NCBI GenBank assembly: GCA_964579725.1
Contig: CAZOHG010000006.1
Span: 22,237 to 86,236 of the forward strand
Source of the DNA: CAZOHG01 sp964579725
GTDB lineage: Bacteria; Zhuqueibacterota; JdFR-76; BMS3Abin05
Length of the DNA: 64,000 bases
Direction of reading: 5' to 3'
Shown: piece by piece, positions 26,844-34,574 of the stretch
Numbering within the stretch: the first letter of the stretch is position 1
Layout of the letters: every line of letters begins with the position of its first letter
The notes under the pieces: generated by a model
Databases searched by the model: none
What the model was told of the DNA's origin: nothing
The model's input: only the letters and a program-made list of their open reading frames with translations
Position numbers and translations under genes: made by a program

Positions 26844-27555
26844 ACGAACCACTCCTCTTTTTGTTTGGCAATCCTTTTCATCTGCCGCCCGACAGATGCC
26901 ATTACCCATCACACTTAAATCAATGAAACATCCCCAAACCTCCGCGGCAAACACCACCATTTTATTTGAGCCGGAACGCCGTGAAACGAGCCGGGCTCTG
27001 GGTCTTCTGTTTAGCTTTCCAAAAACCGAATGAAATTTCTTGGAGGAATGAAACCAGTTTTGTCATCTTACATTTGGGACGGACCTTAAAGTGATTTTCA
27101 CCACGTTGAAACCTATTTCTATTCTATCGGCATTTTTTGTACAAATTGTATACCAAATTTTAAAATTTTTTCCTCCAATCTGTTCCCCCTAACCGATTGA
27201 TTTCATTCATTCAAAAAATAGCCTTGCCCGACCATCTTTTCACCCTAAGACAAAGTGGTCTATTCTTAGGACAAAATGACAGGAAGATGGTTAAAAATCG
27301 TGCAGTTTAATTCCGTTTTGCGGATATTTTACTCGGGAACGGAAGTGTGCGCGTACAAGAAGGGTGGCAGAAGCCGTAGGAAATTTATAGGTGAAATTTA
27401 TGCGGATTTTCCCTCGTGTTCTCTTTGAGCCATTGTTTCTTGAATGAAACAGTTTGACCAACTCAAAAATGGGAAAAGGGAATGAAAAATCCCTGCCCCC
27501 AACCGGAAACCCGGGGCCTTTTTCTTTCGGTTCGAAGGTCTTCTCTAAACGGCAC
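26844..27555 (-). other. Long non-coding region between large secreted protein and RND transporter
   Basis: 712 bases with no credible gene on either strand. An AT-rich segment at about 27130-27180 contains overlapping palindromes (TTGTACAA, AAATTTTAAAATTT) and may hold the promoter of the secreted-protein gene. The right end holds the probable terminator of the RND gene. The middle (27200-27470) shows nothing I can name. Confidence 0.5.
27484..27517 (-). terminator. Probable terminator of the LolA/OMP/RND operon
   Basis: On the minus strand GCCCC (27517-27513) pairs with GGGGC (27499-27495); a T-rich stretch (ATTTTTC) ends at 27484. The stem is short, so this is tentative. It lies about 40 bases after the RND stop codon. 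Confidence 0.4.
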
Positions 27556-30237
27556 CTATTTTCTGCGTTCGTAAAGCAGCTTCAGCAGGGTTGGTAGAAG
27601 TGTGACCGACAGCACGAAACAGAAACCAATACCGATTGCCAGCAGTTCACCCAAACCGGCGTAGCCGCGGTAGCGGGACAACATCAGAGAACCGAAGCCA
27701 AGCAATGTAGTCACAGAGGTTAAAAAAATGGCTTTTCCGATACTGGACAGGACATACGGTAGGGAGCCCTTTCCTTCTATCTGGTAGCGGTGAATAATGT
27801 GAACGCCGTCGTCAATTCCAATCCCCAAAATCAGCGGAAAGCCCATGACGTTGACAATCGTCAGGGGAATGTGGAAAAGTCCCATGGTACCCAACAGCCA
27901 AATAGCGGACACCAACAGAGGCGTCATGGCCAAAAAGGTCGTCCCCACCTTTTTGAAATCCAGAAGTAACAAAAACAGAATAGCCAAAAAGGCAAACAGA
28001 AACGCCTGCTTCCCCTGTCGGGCAGCTTCGCGAACCAGCGATTTCATAAAAACCGGCGTTCCGGTGATGCCGGGGATGCCACGCGTTACGTTTTCAAGGT
28101 AGTTGGTTGTCACCAGGCCTTCCCAAAGATTTCGATTTGTGTAAATGAGGATTAAAAAATGGCGTCCGTCGCGACTGACAAAGCGATTTTTCACGGCCTG
28201 CGGCACTTGATCCATGGTAATGGACTCGGGATTGGCCATGCGAGCAATGCGTTTCCTCATGAACCTGACGAACAGGCTTTGGTACCGCGATAGGCGATTC
28301 AATGCTTCGGGGGAATCCTCCAATATGCGGAGGAGGCTCTGAATTTTATTTTCGCTGACCTGCTTGCCCGCCTCGTTTAACCCCAAAAATCGGTCACATT
28401 TGGCCACCACGCGATCCAATCCCCCCATAAACGCCAATTGAGCCATTTCGTCAATATTGTCCTGAAAACGCTGCAGTTCCGCCTTGAGGCTATTCAACGA
28501 AATGGGTTTTGGCGGCGGCACTTCTGCTTGAGCGCGCTTGATTTTTCTCACCCAGGGGCGGCGCTTCTGTTGTTTCGATTGAGGCGGTAAGAATTTCGTA
28601 ATGGATTCCACCAGCCCCACGGTAGAACGTGTGTCCAACATCTCGGTGTACCGATCGGCTTCCGCCAGACTGTTGGCGACTAACATGAGGTTGTCGGCAG
28701 ACAGGTTCATTCGCCTGGCAATTTCATTTTGGAGACGGACGGACTCCAGCCCCTTGGCTTCCAAATTCATGTAATTGCTGTTCATGTGCACCCGCGGCAT
28801 TTGAGTGACCAGAAAAAACGTGAGTAGAATGAGAATGCCGAGGCTGCCCCAGGGATGTGCCGAAAGGCTGTTGCCCAATTTCCCCAAAAAACGGAATTCC
28901 ATATTGACTTCTTTGAGTTCCTCCCTCTTCTTAAATTTCAGGCGGATTTTTTCCTGCAACACAAGAACGGCGGGCAGAAAAAATAAGGAAGCCGCCAGAC
29001 AGGTCAAAATTCCGATCCCGGCCACGACTCCCCATTCCCGAAAAGCCTCAAAAGAGGTCAACGTCAGCGTTAAGAACGCCACTGCCGTGGTCAAAGCACC
29101 CGTCACAACCCCCATTCCGACCCGCGAAAAGGCCTCCACAAGCGCCTGCTCAATGGAATGGCGCTTGTGCCGGAATTCGGAATAGGCCGAAATCAAATGA
29201 ATGGCGTAATCCACGCCAAGCCCCAGTAAAATAATGGACATAAAGGCCGTCATAATATTCAGGCGGCCAAAAATCATCTGTGCAATCCCGATGTCCCAGG
29301 TAATGCCGGCAGCCAACACAAGCATGGCAATCAGGGGGGCGGTTACCATGCGAAATGACAAAATAAAAACAACCAAAATGATTAAAAAGGCCATTCCCGT
29401 ATTGCGTTCGGTATCCTCCGTCCCTGTCACCATTTCGTCGCGGCTGACCACGTGCATGCCGGTCATGCCGAAATGTACGTCGGGGTACTGGCGACCGAAT
29501 TCCCGCAGCTTGGCGTCAATGGCATTCACCCCCTCTACCACGGGTTGAATATCGCTAATACTCATGGTAGGTGTCAGCATCATGAGAAGCATTTTTTTGT
29601 CGTTGGACAGATAATAGCCGCTTCCCGTGGTGAGACCGTTTACAGCTTTTGGCACAATTTTCGGTGCAGCGCTGGAATCGGCAACGGCAGCGCCCAGAGA
29701 GTTAACAAAGCCGAACATGCCGTCTAACGATTGGACGGCCTCTTTTTCCTGACGCGTGAGGCTTTCGGAACTGCTGGTGTATTCCGATTCGAAAAGATCG
29801 TTGACATGCCGCAGAAAAGGCACCAGATTGTAATCGGTAAACAACGGCGCCATTTTTTTCAGGTCGCTGACCTTTTCCAATAAAAGTCCGTGCTGATTCA
29901 CAAAACTGGTGTCGTATTTAAAATCTACCCGCCGCACCCATTTTTTCAGCGCGGCCAATTGGGGGGCCACCGCCTCCGCCACCTCTTCCACGCGGGTTTC
30001 GCTGGGCCCGTCTAACGCTACAATAATTTGCGTGGCGTCCCCAAATTCATCCAAAATTTTCTGAAAAGTCGCCACACTGGGGTCATTTTCAGGCAAAATG
30101 GCCATCCAGGTGCTGTCCATTCGAATTTTACCGGCAAAATAGCCCAAAATAATCGTGACCAAAAGGCCGGCGAAAAGCCACAAGAAATAATGCCTGTAGG
30201 TCGTGTGCCCCAACCAAGGGAAAAATCTTTTTCGCAT
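27556..30237 (-). CDS. RND/MMPL family transporter (HpnN-like)
   Basis: An 893-aa inner-membrane protein with the two-fold RND/MMPL layout: TM1 (residues about 20-40), a periplasmic loop of about 200 residues, five helices, then a second TM/loop/five-helix unit. Conserved pieces include MDSTWMAILPENDPSVATFQKI after TM1, LLGLGVDYAIHLISAYSEFRHK and the matching LGIGIDDGVHIIHRYQIEGK in helix 4 of each half, each carrying the proton-relay type acidic residues. Such proteins move lipids or hydrophobic molecules out of the inner membrane (hopanoid HpnN, MmpL). ATG 30237 (AAGGA at eight bases) is preferred to 30255. It is the last gene of a LolA-like/outer-membrane protein/RND operon. Confidence 0.9.
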   Translation of the reverse strand: MRKRFFPWLGHTTYRHYFLWLFAGLLVTIILGYFAGKIRMDSTWMAILPENDPSVATFQKILDEFGDATQIIVALDGPSETRVEEVAEAVAPQLAALKKWVRRVDFKYDTSFVNQHGLLLEKVSDLKKMAPLFTDYNLVPFLRHVNDLFESEYTSSSESLTRQEKEAVQSLDGMFGFVNSLGAAVADSSAAPKIVPKAVNGLTTGSGYYLSNDKKMLLMMLTPTMSISDIQPVVEGVNAIDAKLREFGRQYPDVHFGMTGMHVVSRDEMVTGTEDTERNTGMAFLIILVVFILSFRMVTAPLIAMLVLAAGITWDIGIAQMIFGRLNIMTAFMSIILLGLGVDYAIHLISAYSEFRHKRHSIEQALVEAFSRVGMGVVTGALTTAVAFLTLTLTSFEAFREWGVVAGIGILTCLAASLFFLPAVLVLQEKIRLKFKKREELKEVNMEFRFLGKLGNSLSAHPWGSLGILILLTFFLVTQMPRVHMNSNYMNLEAKGLESVRLQNEIARRMNLSADNLMLVANSLAEADRYTEMLDTRSTVGLVESITKFLPPQSKQQKRRPWVRKIKRAQAEVPPPKPISLNSLKAELQRFQDNIDEMAQLAFMGGLDRVVAKCDRFLGLNEAGKQVSENKIQSLLRILEDSPEALNRLSRYQSLFVRFMRKRIARMANPESITMDQVPQAVKNRFVSRDGRHFLILIYTNRNLWEGLVTTNYLENVTRGIPGITGTPVFMKSLVREAARQGKQAFLFAFLAILFLLLLDFKKVGTTFLAMTPLLVSAIWLLGTMGLFHIPLTIVNVMGFPLILGIGIDDGVHIIHRYQIEGKGSLPYVLSSIGKAIFLTSVTTLLGFGSLMLSRYRGYAGLGELLAIGIGFCFVLSVTLLPTLLKLLYERRK

Positions 30238-30348
30238 CGGCTGTTCCTTTGTCATTGTTTGGGAAGGAAATCCCGGCTTTTTTTCGCGCTTTGTGTCCGG
30301 TTCACCCCCGCCAGTGGCTAAACGCCCACGGGAGGAGTTTCCCCCGGC

Positions 30349-31515
30349 CTAAAAATAGACCCGCAACCGCACCAACCCCCCGTTCCCCAAATGGTCGGCG
30401 TAAACACTTCCGGTTTTTCCGTGGTAGTAATTGCCCAAAACCGTCAATTCCACATTTTCAAACACATTGTCTCGGATGAGGGGGATGACCGCCACGCTTC
30501 CGTCGGAAAGGCTTCCGACAGCCGAAAGCCCAATTGTCAGCAAATCCGTGGCCGGGTAGGACGCCAGAAAATAGACCTGATCGCGGGAGATGGCCTTTTT
30601 TTGCCCGATTAAAAATTGCATCCAATCGGTAAGCGTGTAGCGGCGGCGATTATTTTTACCCAATGTGGAATGAAAGGCCTCCGCCAAAAGATAACATCCG
30701 TTTCGGAAGGTGTAATCGGCGCCCAAAAGTCCCTCCGTAAATCGGCCGCTTTTTTTCATTCGGTTGGATGCCCACTCGCCCCACACCCCGACGCCCAAAA
30801 TTTGACCGGCAAAATCGCCCCCAAACAGACGCCGGTTTTCGCGAATCGATTGAAACCGCCGAAAATCCGTGAATTCCCATTGAGTTTCCACTGCAATGAG
30901 GGAGTAGTCAAAATGACCCAATTGTCCCTTAAAACGCACAAGCCTACCCCAATTTTTCAAATCCTCCCCCGGCGTCACCAGTCCCACCACGGTGTACCGG
31001 GTGCCAATGGGAATATCCACGCGAACCGCATTGTGTCCGGGTTGTTCGTACGTGGGATCAATCAGATTTTTCATATTCAACACATCGGTGGGATTCCAGG
31101 CGTAGCCGGTTCCGAGGGAAGTTTGCTGCCGGCCCACGGTCAGGTCGCCGAATCGAAAAGACAGACGCACAAAGGCGTTGTCCAGGAAAAGACTGTCCTT
31201 GTACGAAAATCGAAAAAACGACCGCACAAATGTCGGAACTGATTTTGTCAGGCCTTCGGGCAGGTAATCCAGGGCGTTCCAGCGGGTCTTTCCGGTGTAG
31301 CGAATGAAATCGAAGTTACCGCCAAAGGAAACCTTCTCCGAAGCCTGCGCCCCTAAATCCACGCGCAATTTGTTGGAATTCAAAAAATAGGTGTGATTTT
31401 TGAGGTGAATGCCCATGATTTGCGGCTCAAAATAGCCGCTCACAGAAACGGTTTGTGCTGTCCCGCTAATCGGCAAAAAGCCGAAAACCAACCAAATCCC
31501 AATCCACCGCTTCAT
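30349..31515 (-). CDS. Outer-membrane beta-barrel protein of the RND operon
   Basis: A 388-aa protein with a signal peptide (MKRWIGIWLVFGFLPISGTA) and a body of alternating amphipathic strands, many with aromatic ends. The chain ends LVRLRVYF, the terminal Phe being typical of a BAM-inserted barrel. No Pfam family is recognised with certainty; it resembles porin-like barrels encoded beside LolA/MMPL pairs. Its ATG overlaps the stop of the LolA-like gene (ATGA), indicating coupled translation. It probably provides the outer-membrane step of the export route. Confidence 0.75.
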   Translation of the reverse strand: MKRWIGIWLVFGFLPISGTAQTVSVSGYFEPQIMGIHLKNHTYFLNSNKLRVDLGAQASEKVSFGGNFDFIRYTGKTRWNALDYLPEGLTKSVPTFVRSFFRFSYKDSLFLDNAFVRLSFRFGDLTVGRQQTSLGTGYAWNPTDVLNMKNLIDPTYEQPGHNAVRVDIPIGTRYTVVGLVTPGEDLKNWGRLVRFKGQLGHFDYSLIAVETQWEFTDFRRFQSIRENRRLFGGDFAGQILGVGVWGEWASNRMKKSGRFTEGLLGADYTFRNGCYLLAEAFHSTLGKNNRRRYTLTDWMQFLIGQKKAISRDQVYFLASYPATDLLTIGLSAVGSLSDGSVAVIPLIRDNVFENVELTVLGNYYHGKTGSVYADHLGNGGLVRLRVYF

Positions 31516-32282
31516 TTTTTGAGCCCCCGTTCGGTGAACAGGGCGTCGCTTAGCGGCACGTCGTACCGAATGGCCGTGATTTCCACAACCGTTTGGGTGT
31601 TGTCCAACAGATTTTTCATGACCATTTTCTTGGGCGTCGGGATGCCGTCAATGGTTTCGATCTCCGAAAGAAACAGCCGTTTCACACAACGGCTCGCGTC
31701 GTGTTCGTCAAAATAATCGATCTGAACCGGGACAAAGTTCTTTTTTTCCACCCACAACACCAGCCGGGAGTAACTGGAGGAACTGCCCTTCTTTCGGGTT
31801 AATGCCAATTTGTAGCATTTTTCCCCGTTCCTTTTTTCCTCCCCCAAAAGTTTGGCTGTAAAATCTGTCAGGAATGTGTTGCCGGCTCCCATGTCCTCGT
31901 AGGAGAAATCGCTGCCCTCCATTTTCTGCCTTTTGGCGTGAGTGGCCAATTTTCGGACGCGATTGGTGCGAGGGAAATAAATCCAAATGTCGTCCGCATT
32001 GTTGAGCATTAAAATCGCCTGTGCCCTTAAGCGAGCGGGCTGCTGGTATTTCATGAGGGTTTTTTCCCCGTGATTTTTGCTGTACACTTTGTACTCAAAT
32101 GTGCGGAGTCGGCCTGTGGTAGTGGTGATGGTCATCCGCATGGTTCCCTCGGACGTAGCGGGATTCATGATTTGGGTTACTTTTTTGACAATTTCTTCAG
32201 CCGTCAACGCCTGAGCCCGAAGCGACAGGGGAAAATAAAAACCGGCCGAAAAAATCAGCAAAAAACTAAGAATCCGTTTCAT
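31512..32282 (-). CDS. LolA-like outer-membrane lipoprotein-sorting protein
   Basis: A 256-aa periplasmic protein. The signal peptide MKRILSFLLIFSAGFYFPLS, LRAQA is followed by LTAEEIVKKVTQIMNP and a beta-rich body (GTMRMTITTTTGRLRTFEY, MLNNADDIWIYFPRTNRVRK, GSDFSYEDMGAGNTFLTDF, YKLALTRKKGSSSSYSRLVL). The DMG and R..P.TNR patterns are typical of the LolA-like family found beside RND exporters, distinct from true LolA. The ATG at 32282 has AAGGAG at seven bases. Its upstream region carries the second TetR-type palindrome, so the operon is likely repressed by the adjacent regulator. Confidence 0.88.
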   Translation of the reverse strand: MKRILSFLLIFSAGFYFPLSLRAQALTAEEIVKKVTQIMNPATSEGTMRMTITTTTGRLRTFEYKVYSKNHGEKTLMKYQQPARLRAQAILMLNNADDIWIYFPRTNRVRKLATHAKRQKMEGSDFSYEDMGAGNTFLTDFTAKLLGEEKRNGEKCYKLALTRKKGSSSSYSRLVLWVEKKNFVPVQIDYFDEHDASRCVKRLFLSEIETIDGIPTPKKMVMKNLLDNTQTVVEITAIRYDVPLSDALFTERGLKK

Positions 32283-32352
32283 ACGAACACTCCTTCCGTT
32301 TTGTAAACGGGTTTTGGACTCCTCGAAAAATTGGTCAAAAAAGGCAGTTTTT

Positions 32353-32372
32353 TTGACCGACGCTTCGGTCAA
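32353..32372 (-). promoter_or_regulatory. Predicted TetR operator 2, upstream of LolA-like/OMP/RND operon
   Basis: TTGACCGACGCTTCGGTCAA: eight-base arms TTGACCGA / TCGGTCAA around a four-base centre. The same TGACCGA...TCGGTCA arms occur in the operator in front of the tetR-family gene. It lies between the regulator's stop codon (six bases away) and the LolA-like start (71 bases away). Confidence 0.8.
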
Positions 32373-32377
32373 GTCAA

Positions 32378-32989
32378 TCAAATGCGAATCCCTGTCATGT
32401 AGGCCTGGTACATGGTTTCCACCGCCTCCTTGAAATTAAAAACGGAATGGTCCAAAACCCACTGCAACATGAGTCCGTCCCAAGACCCCAAAATGGCGGA
32501 CGCCGTTAAAAGAGGATTCAAATTTTTCCGAAATCGCCCCTGGTGAACGCCCTCGGTCAAAATCGACACCAGCAGATTTCGATAGTCAGCGTACAGACGA
32601 CGCATGTCGAAAACCGTTGTCTCTTTGGCTTTGACCGAGCGGACGCCCTCTGCCCACACATCGAACATAATTTCCATAAAATCAAGAGGAAACTGCTCCA
32701 ACGCTTCCACAAAACCAACCAAAATGACGTGAATTTTCTCCGCAGGATCGGTAACCTTGAAAAGCTTCCGTGCCAGCACTTCCTCCGCTTTTTCGAAGAT
32801 GAGCAAAAAGCCCTCGTGCATCATTTCTTCTTTGCTCCGGAAGTATTCGTAAAGGGTACCCTTCCCCACGTCGGCCGCTTCGGCAATATCAGACATTCGG
32901 GTGCTTGCCAATCCCTTTTTAGCAATAACCCGCAAAGCAGCCAAAAGAATTTTTTGACGCTTGGCCTCTTTGTCTACAATTTTCGCCAT
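32378..32989 (-). CDS. TetR/AcrR family transcriptional repressor
   Basis: A 203-aa regulator. The N-terminal helix-turn-helix reads ILLAALRVIAKKGLASTRMS, DIAEAADVGKGTLYEYFRSK and EEM, with the canonical recognition helix VGKGTLYEYF. The C-terminal ligand-binding domain (about residues 50-203) is helical and of usual length. The gene precedes and probably controls the LolA-like/outer-membrane/RND export operon. Two copies of its likely operator lie before itself and before that operon. The ligand is probably a lipid-like or hydrophobic compound exported by the system, as for other TetR-RND pairs; this is inference. Confidence 0.93.
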   Translation of the reverse strand: MAKIVDKEAKRQKILLAALRVIAKKGLASTRMSDIAEAADVGKGTLYEYFRSKEEMMHEGFLLIFEKAEEVLARKLFKVTDPAEKIHVILVGFVEALEQFPLDFMEIMFDVWAEGVRSVKAKETTVFDMRRLYADYRNLLVSILTEGVHQGRFRKNLNPLLTASAILGSWDGLMLQWVLDHSVFNFKEAVETMYQAYMTGIRI

Positions 32990-33022
32990 TTTGCAGTTTT
33001 TTCTTTTTTATTTTTTTAATAA

Positions 33023-33040
33023 TGACCGAACGTTCGGTCA
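33023..33040 (-). promoter_or_regulatory. Predicted TetR operator 1 (autoregulatory)
   Basis: TGACCGAACGTTCGGTCA, a perfect 18-base palindrome two bases downstream of the -10 element of the tetR-family gene, covering the expected transcription start. Binding there would block transcription. Confidence 0.85.
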
Positions 33041-33042
33041 GT

Positions 33043-33071
33043 AATATAAGAAAAAGTCAGGTATCTTGCAA
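33043..33071 (-). promoter_or_regulatory. Predicted promoter of the TetR-family gene
   Basis: Minus strand TTGCAA (33071-33066), 17-base spacer, TATATT (33048-33043). The same -35 and spacing recur at 36673 and 46005. Confidence 0.65.
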
Positions 33072-33201
33072 ATAAAAAATAAGGAAATCCGTCTTTTTTC
33101 CTCCATTTTCTTCACTGGCACTTCAAAAGCGAAAAAAGGCTTGCTTTTGTCAAAAACCTTCCCTACTTTCTGTCGTTACTACCACAGTCCTGGAGGTTTC
33201 C

Positions 33202-33252
33202 GTGAAATCCTTTTTCCCCTTAGTCATTCCGGCCTTTTTACTTCTTTTTTAG
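33202..33252 (+). other. Out-of-frame signal peptide of the GH114-like protein
   Basis: GGAGG lies five bases before a GTG that opens MKSFFPLVIPAFLLLF followed by TAG. This is an obvious signal peptide, but it is in the frame one base away from the downstream hydrolase. Removing one T from the T6 run at 33245-33250 would join it to SSSGQSQSLASVHAWAYQLD and restore a full secreted protein. Confidence 0.75.
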
Positions 33253-33304
33253 TTCCTCAGGGCAAAGCCAGAGTTTAGCTTCCGTACACGCCTGGGCGTA
33301 CCAA

Positions 33305-34402
33305 TTGGATGCCATTCATCCCGAAGAGATTGCGGGCAATACCACGTTCGACCTCATCGTCATGGACTATTCCGCCGACGGCACTCCCGAAAAGGCTTTT
33401 ACCGCCGCACAAATTTCGGCTATTCAACGCAGCGGGAAAATCGCACTGGCCTACCTTTCCATCGGAGAGGCCGAGGACTACCGATTTTACTGGAAACCTG
33501 TCTGGAAAATTCACCCGCCCAACTGGCTGGGACCCGAAAATCCGAATTGGCCGGGCAATTACAAAGTGCGTTTCTGGGATCCGAACTGGCAGCGGATTGT
33601 TTTTGCTTACGTGGACACCATTTTAGCGCGCGGCTTCGACGGCATTTATTGTGACATCATCGATGCCTATTATTATTGGCGGGAAGAAAATCCCGAGCAG
33701 CCGCTGGCCGATTCGCTAATGGTTCGATTTTTGGCCAAGATTCGGCAACACGTGGAAAGCAAAACCAGCGCGCCCTTTTTCATTTTTCCGCAAAACGGGG
33801 AGGCCCTTATTGAAGAAGACCACATTACCGATAGTTTGCGCGCACTTTTTTGGAACTCAATTGACGGCATTGGCGTGGAGGATGTTTTTTGTCCCGGCGA
33901 CGCCGACGAGAACAATCCCTTTGCCCCGGATTCCGACCGGTTGAACTACCTTCAAAAATTTCGAGCACACGGGAAAATAGTCCTTTCCGTGGAATATTTG
34001 ACGGACACCCACCTCATTGCGCGCTACATCCGGGCCGCAAGCGCTGCGCATTTTATTCCCTACGCCGCCCCGCGTGCCCTAAACCGGCTCGTCAACGGGA
34101 TTCCCACCGAGGTCAGAACAGTGTTCCACTCGGCACCGGAACAGCTTACCCTGTCTCCCAATTTTCCTAATCCTTTCAATCCGACCACTGCGTTCCGATT
34201 TTTTCTAACCGCACCCACCCCAGCGGACTTTGCCATTTACAGTGCAACCGGACGCCGGGTGTGGCACCACCACTGGCAAAACTTAACAGCCGGACTCCAC
34301 ACCATTTTCTGGAATGCCAAAAATCTTCCGTCAGGTGCGTATTTTTACCGATTGAGTACGCCCCGAAACGCAGCTTCCGGAAAGGCCCTTCTTTTGAAAT
34401 AA
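33305..34402 (+). CDS. GH114/TM1410-like secreted glycoside hydrolase with T9SS-type sorting domain (5' frameshift)
   Basis: The continuous frame from a TTG encodes 365 residues. The first 270 form a TIM-barrel of the GH114/MJ1477-TM1410 family (endo-alpha-1,4-polygalactosaminidase relatives): FDLIVMDYSADG, IALAYLSIGEAEDYRFYW, WDPNWQRIVFAYVDTILARG and FDGIYCDIIDAYYYW, with acidic residues at strand ends, then FIFPQNGEAL and GIGVEDVFC. The C-terminus is a sorting module (NFPNPFNPTTAFRFFL, FAIYSATGRRVWHHHW, GAYFYRLSTP). The natural start is probably the GTG at 33202, one frame away, so TTG is likely not the real start. The real or apparent frameshift lies in a homopolymer. It would act outside the cell on amino-sugar polymers, by analogy with the family. 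Confidence 0.78.
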   Translation: MDAIHPEEIAGNTTFDLIVMDYSADGTPEKAFTAAQISAIQRSGKIALAYLSIGEAEDYRFYWKPVWKIHPPNWLGPENPNWPGNYKVRFWDPNWQRIVFAYVDTILARGFDGIYCDIIDAYYYWREENPEQPLADSLMVRFLAKIRQHVESKTSAPFFIFPQNGEALIEEDHITDSLRALFWNSIDGIGVEDVFCPGDADENNPFAPDSDRLNYLQKFRAHGKIVLSVEYLTDTHLIARYIRAASAAHFIPYAAPRALNRLVNGIPTEVRTVFHSAPEQLTLSPNFPNPFNPTTAFRFFLTAPTPADFAIYSATGRRVWHHHWQNLTAGLHTIFWNAKNLPSGAYFYRLSTPRNAASGKALLLK

Positions 34403-34474
34403 TCCGTACAATCCCTTGTTTTCGAGACAAATGCGCGGATTTTCCTACGGAGAACGGCACCATTTTTGCCTGAT

Positions 34475-34548
34475 TCCATTTGGCACATGTAAAAACAGCC
34501 GTTGTTTTGGAACCCCGTTCGTGGGGTTTCTTCTGCGCCAAATGGAAC
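34475..34548. terminator. Structured element between convergent genes, possible bidirectional terminator
   Basis: An 11-base perfect inverted repeat, TTCCATTTGGC (34475-34485) and GCCAAATGGAA (34538-34548), encloses a second hairpin AACCCC-GTTCGT-GGGGTT (34512-34529) followed by T-rich bases. It sits between the ends of the GH114-like gene and the NRAMP gene, so transcription from both sides may stop here. Confidence 0.5.
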
Positions 34549-34574
34549 GGAAGCCCCCGGTTTCGAAAGAAAGG

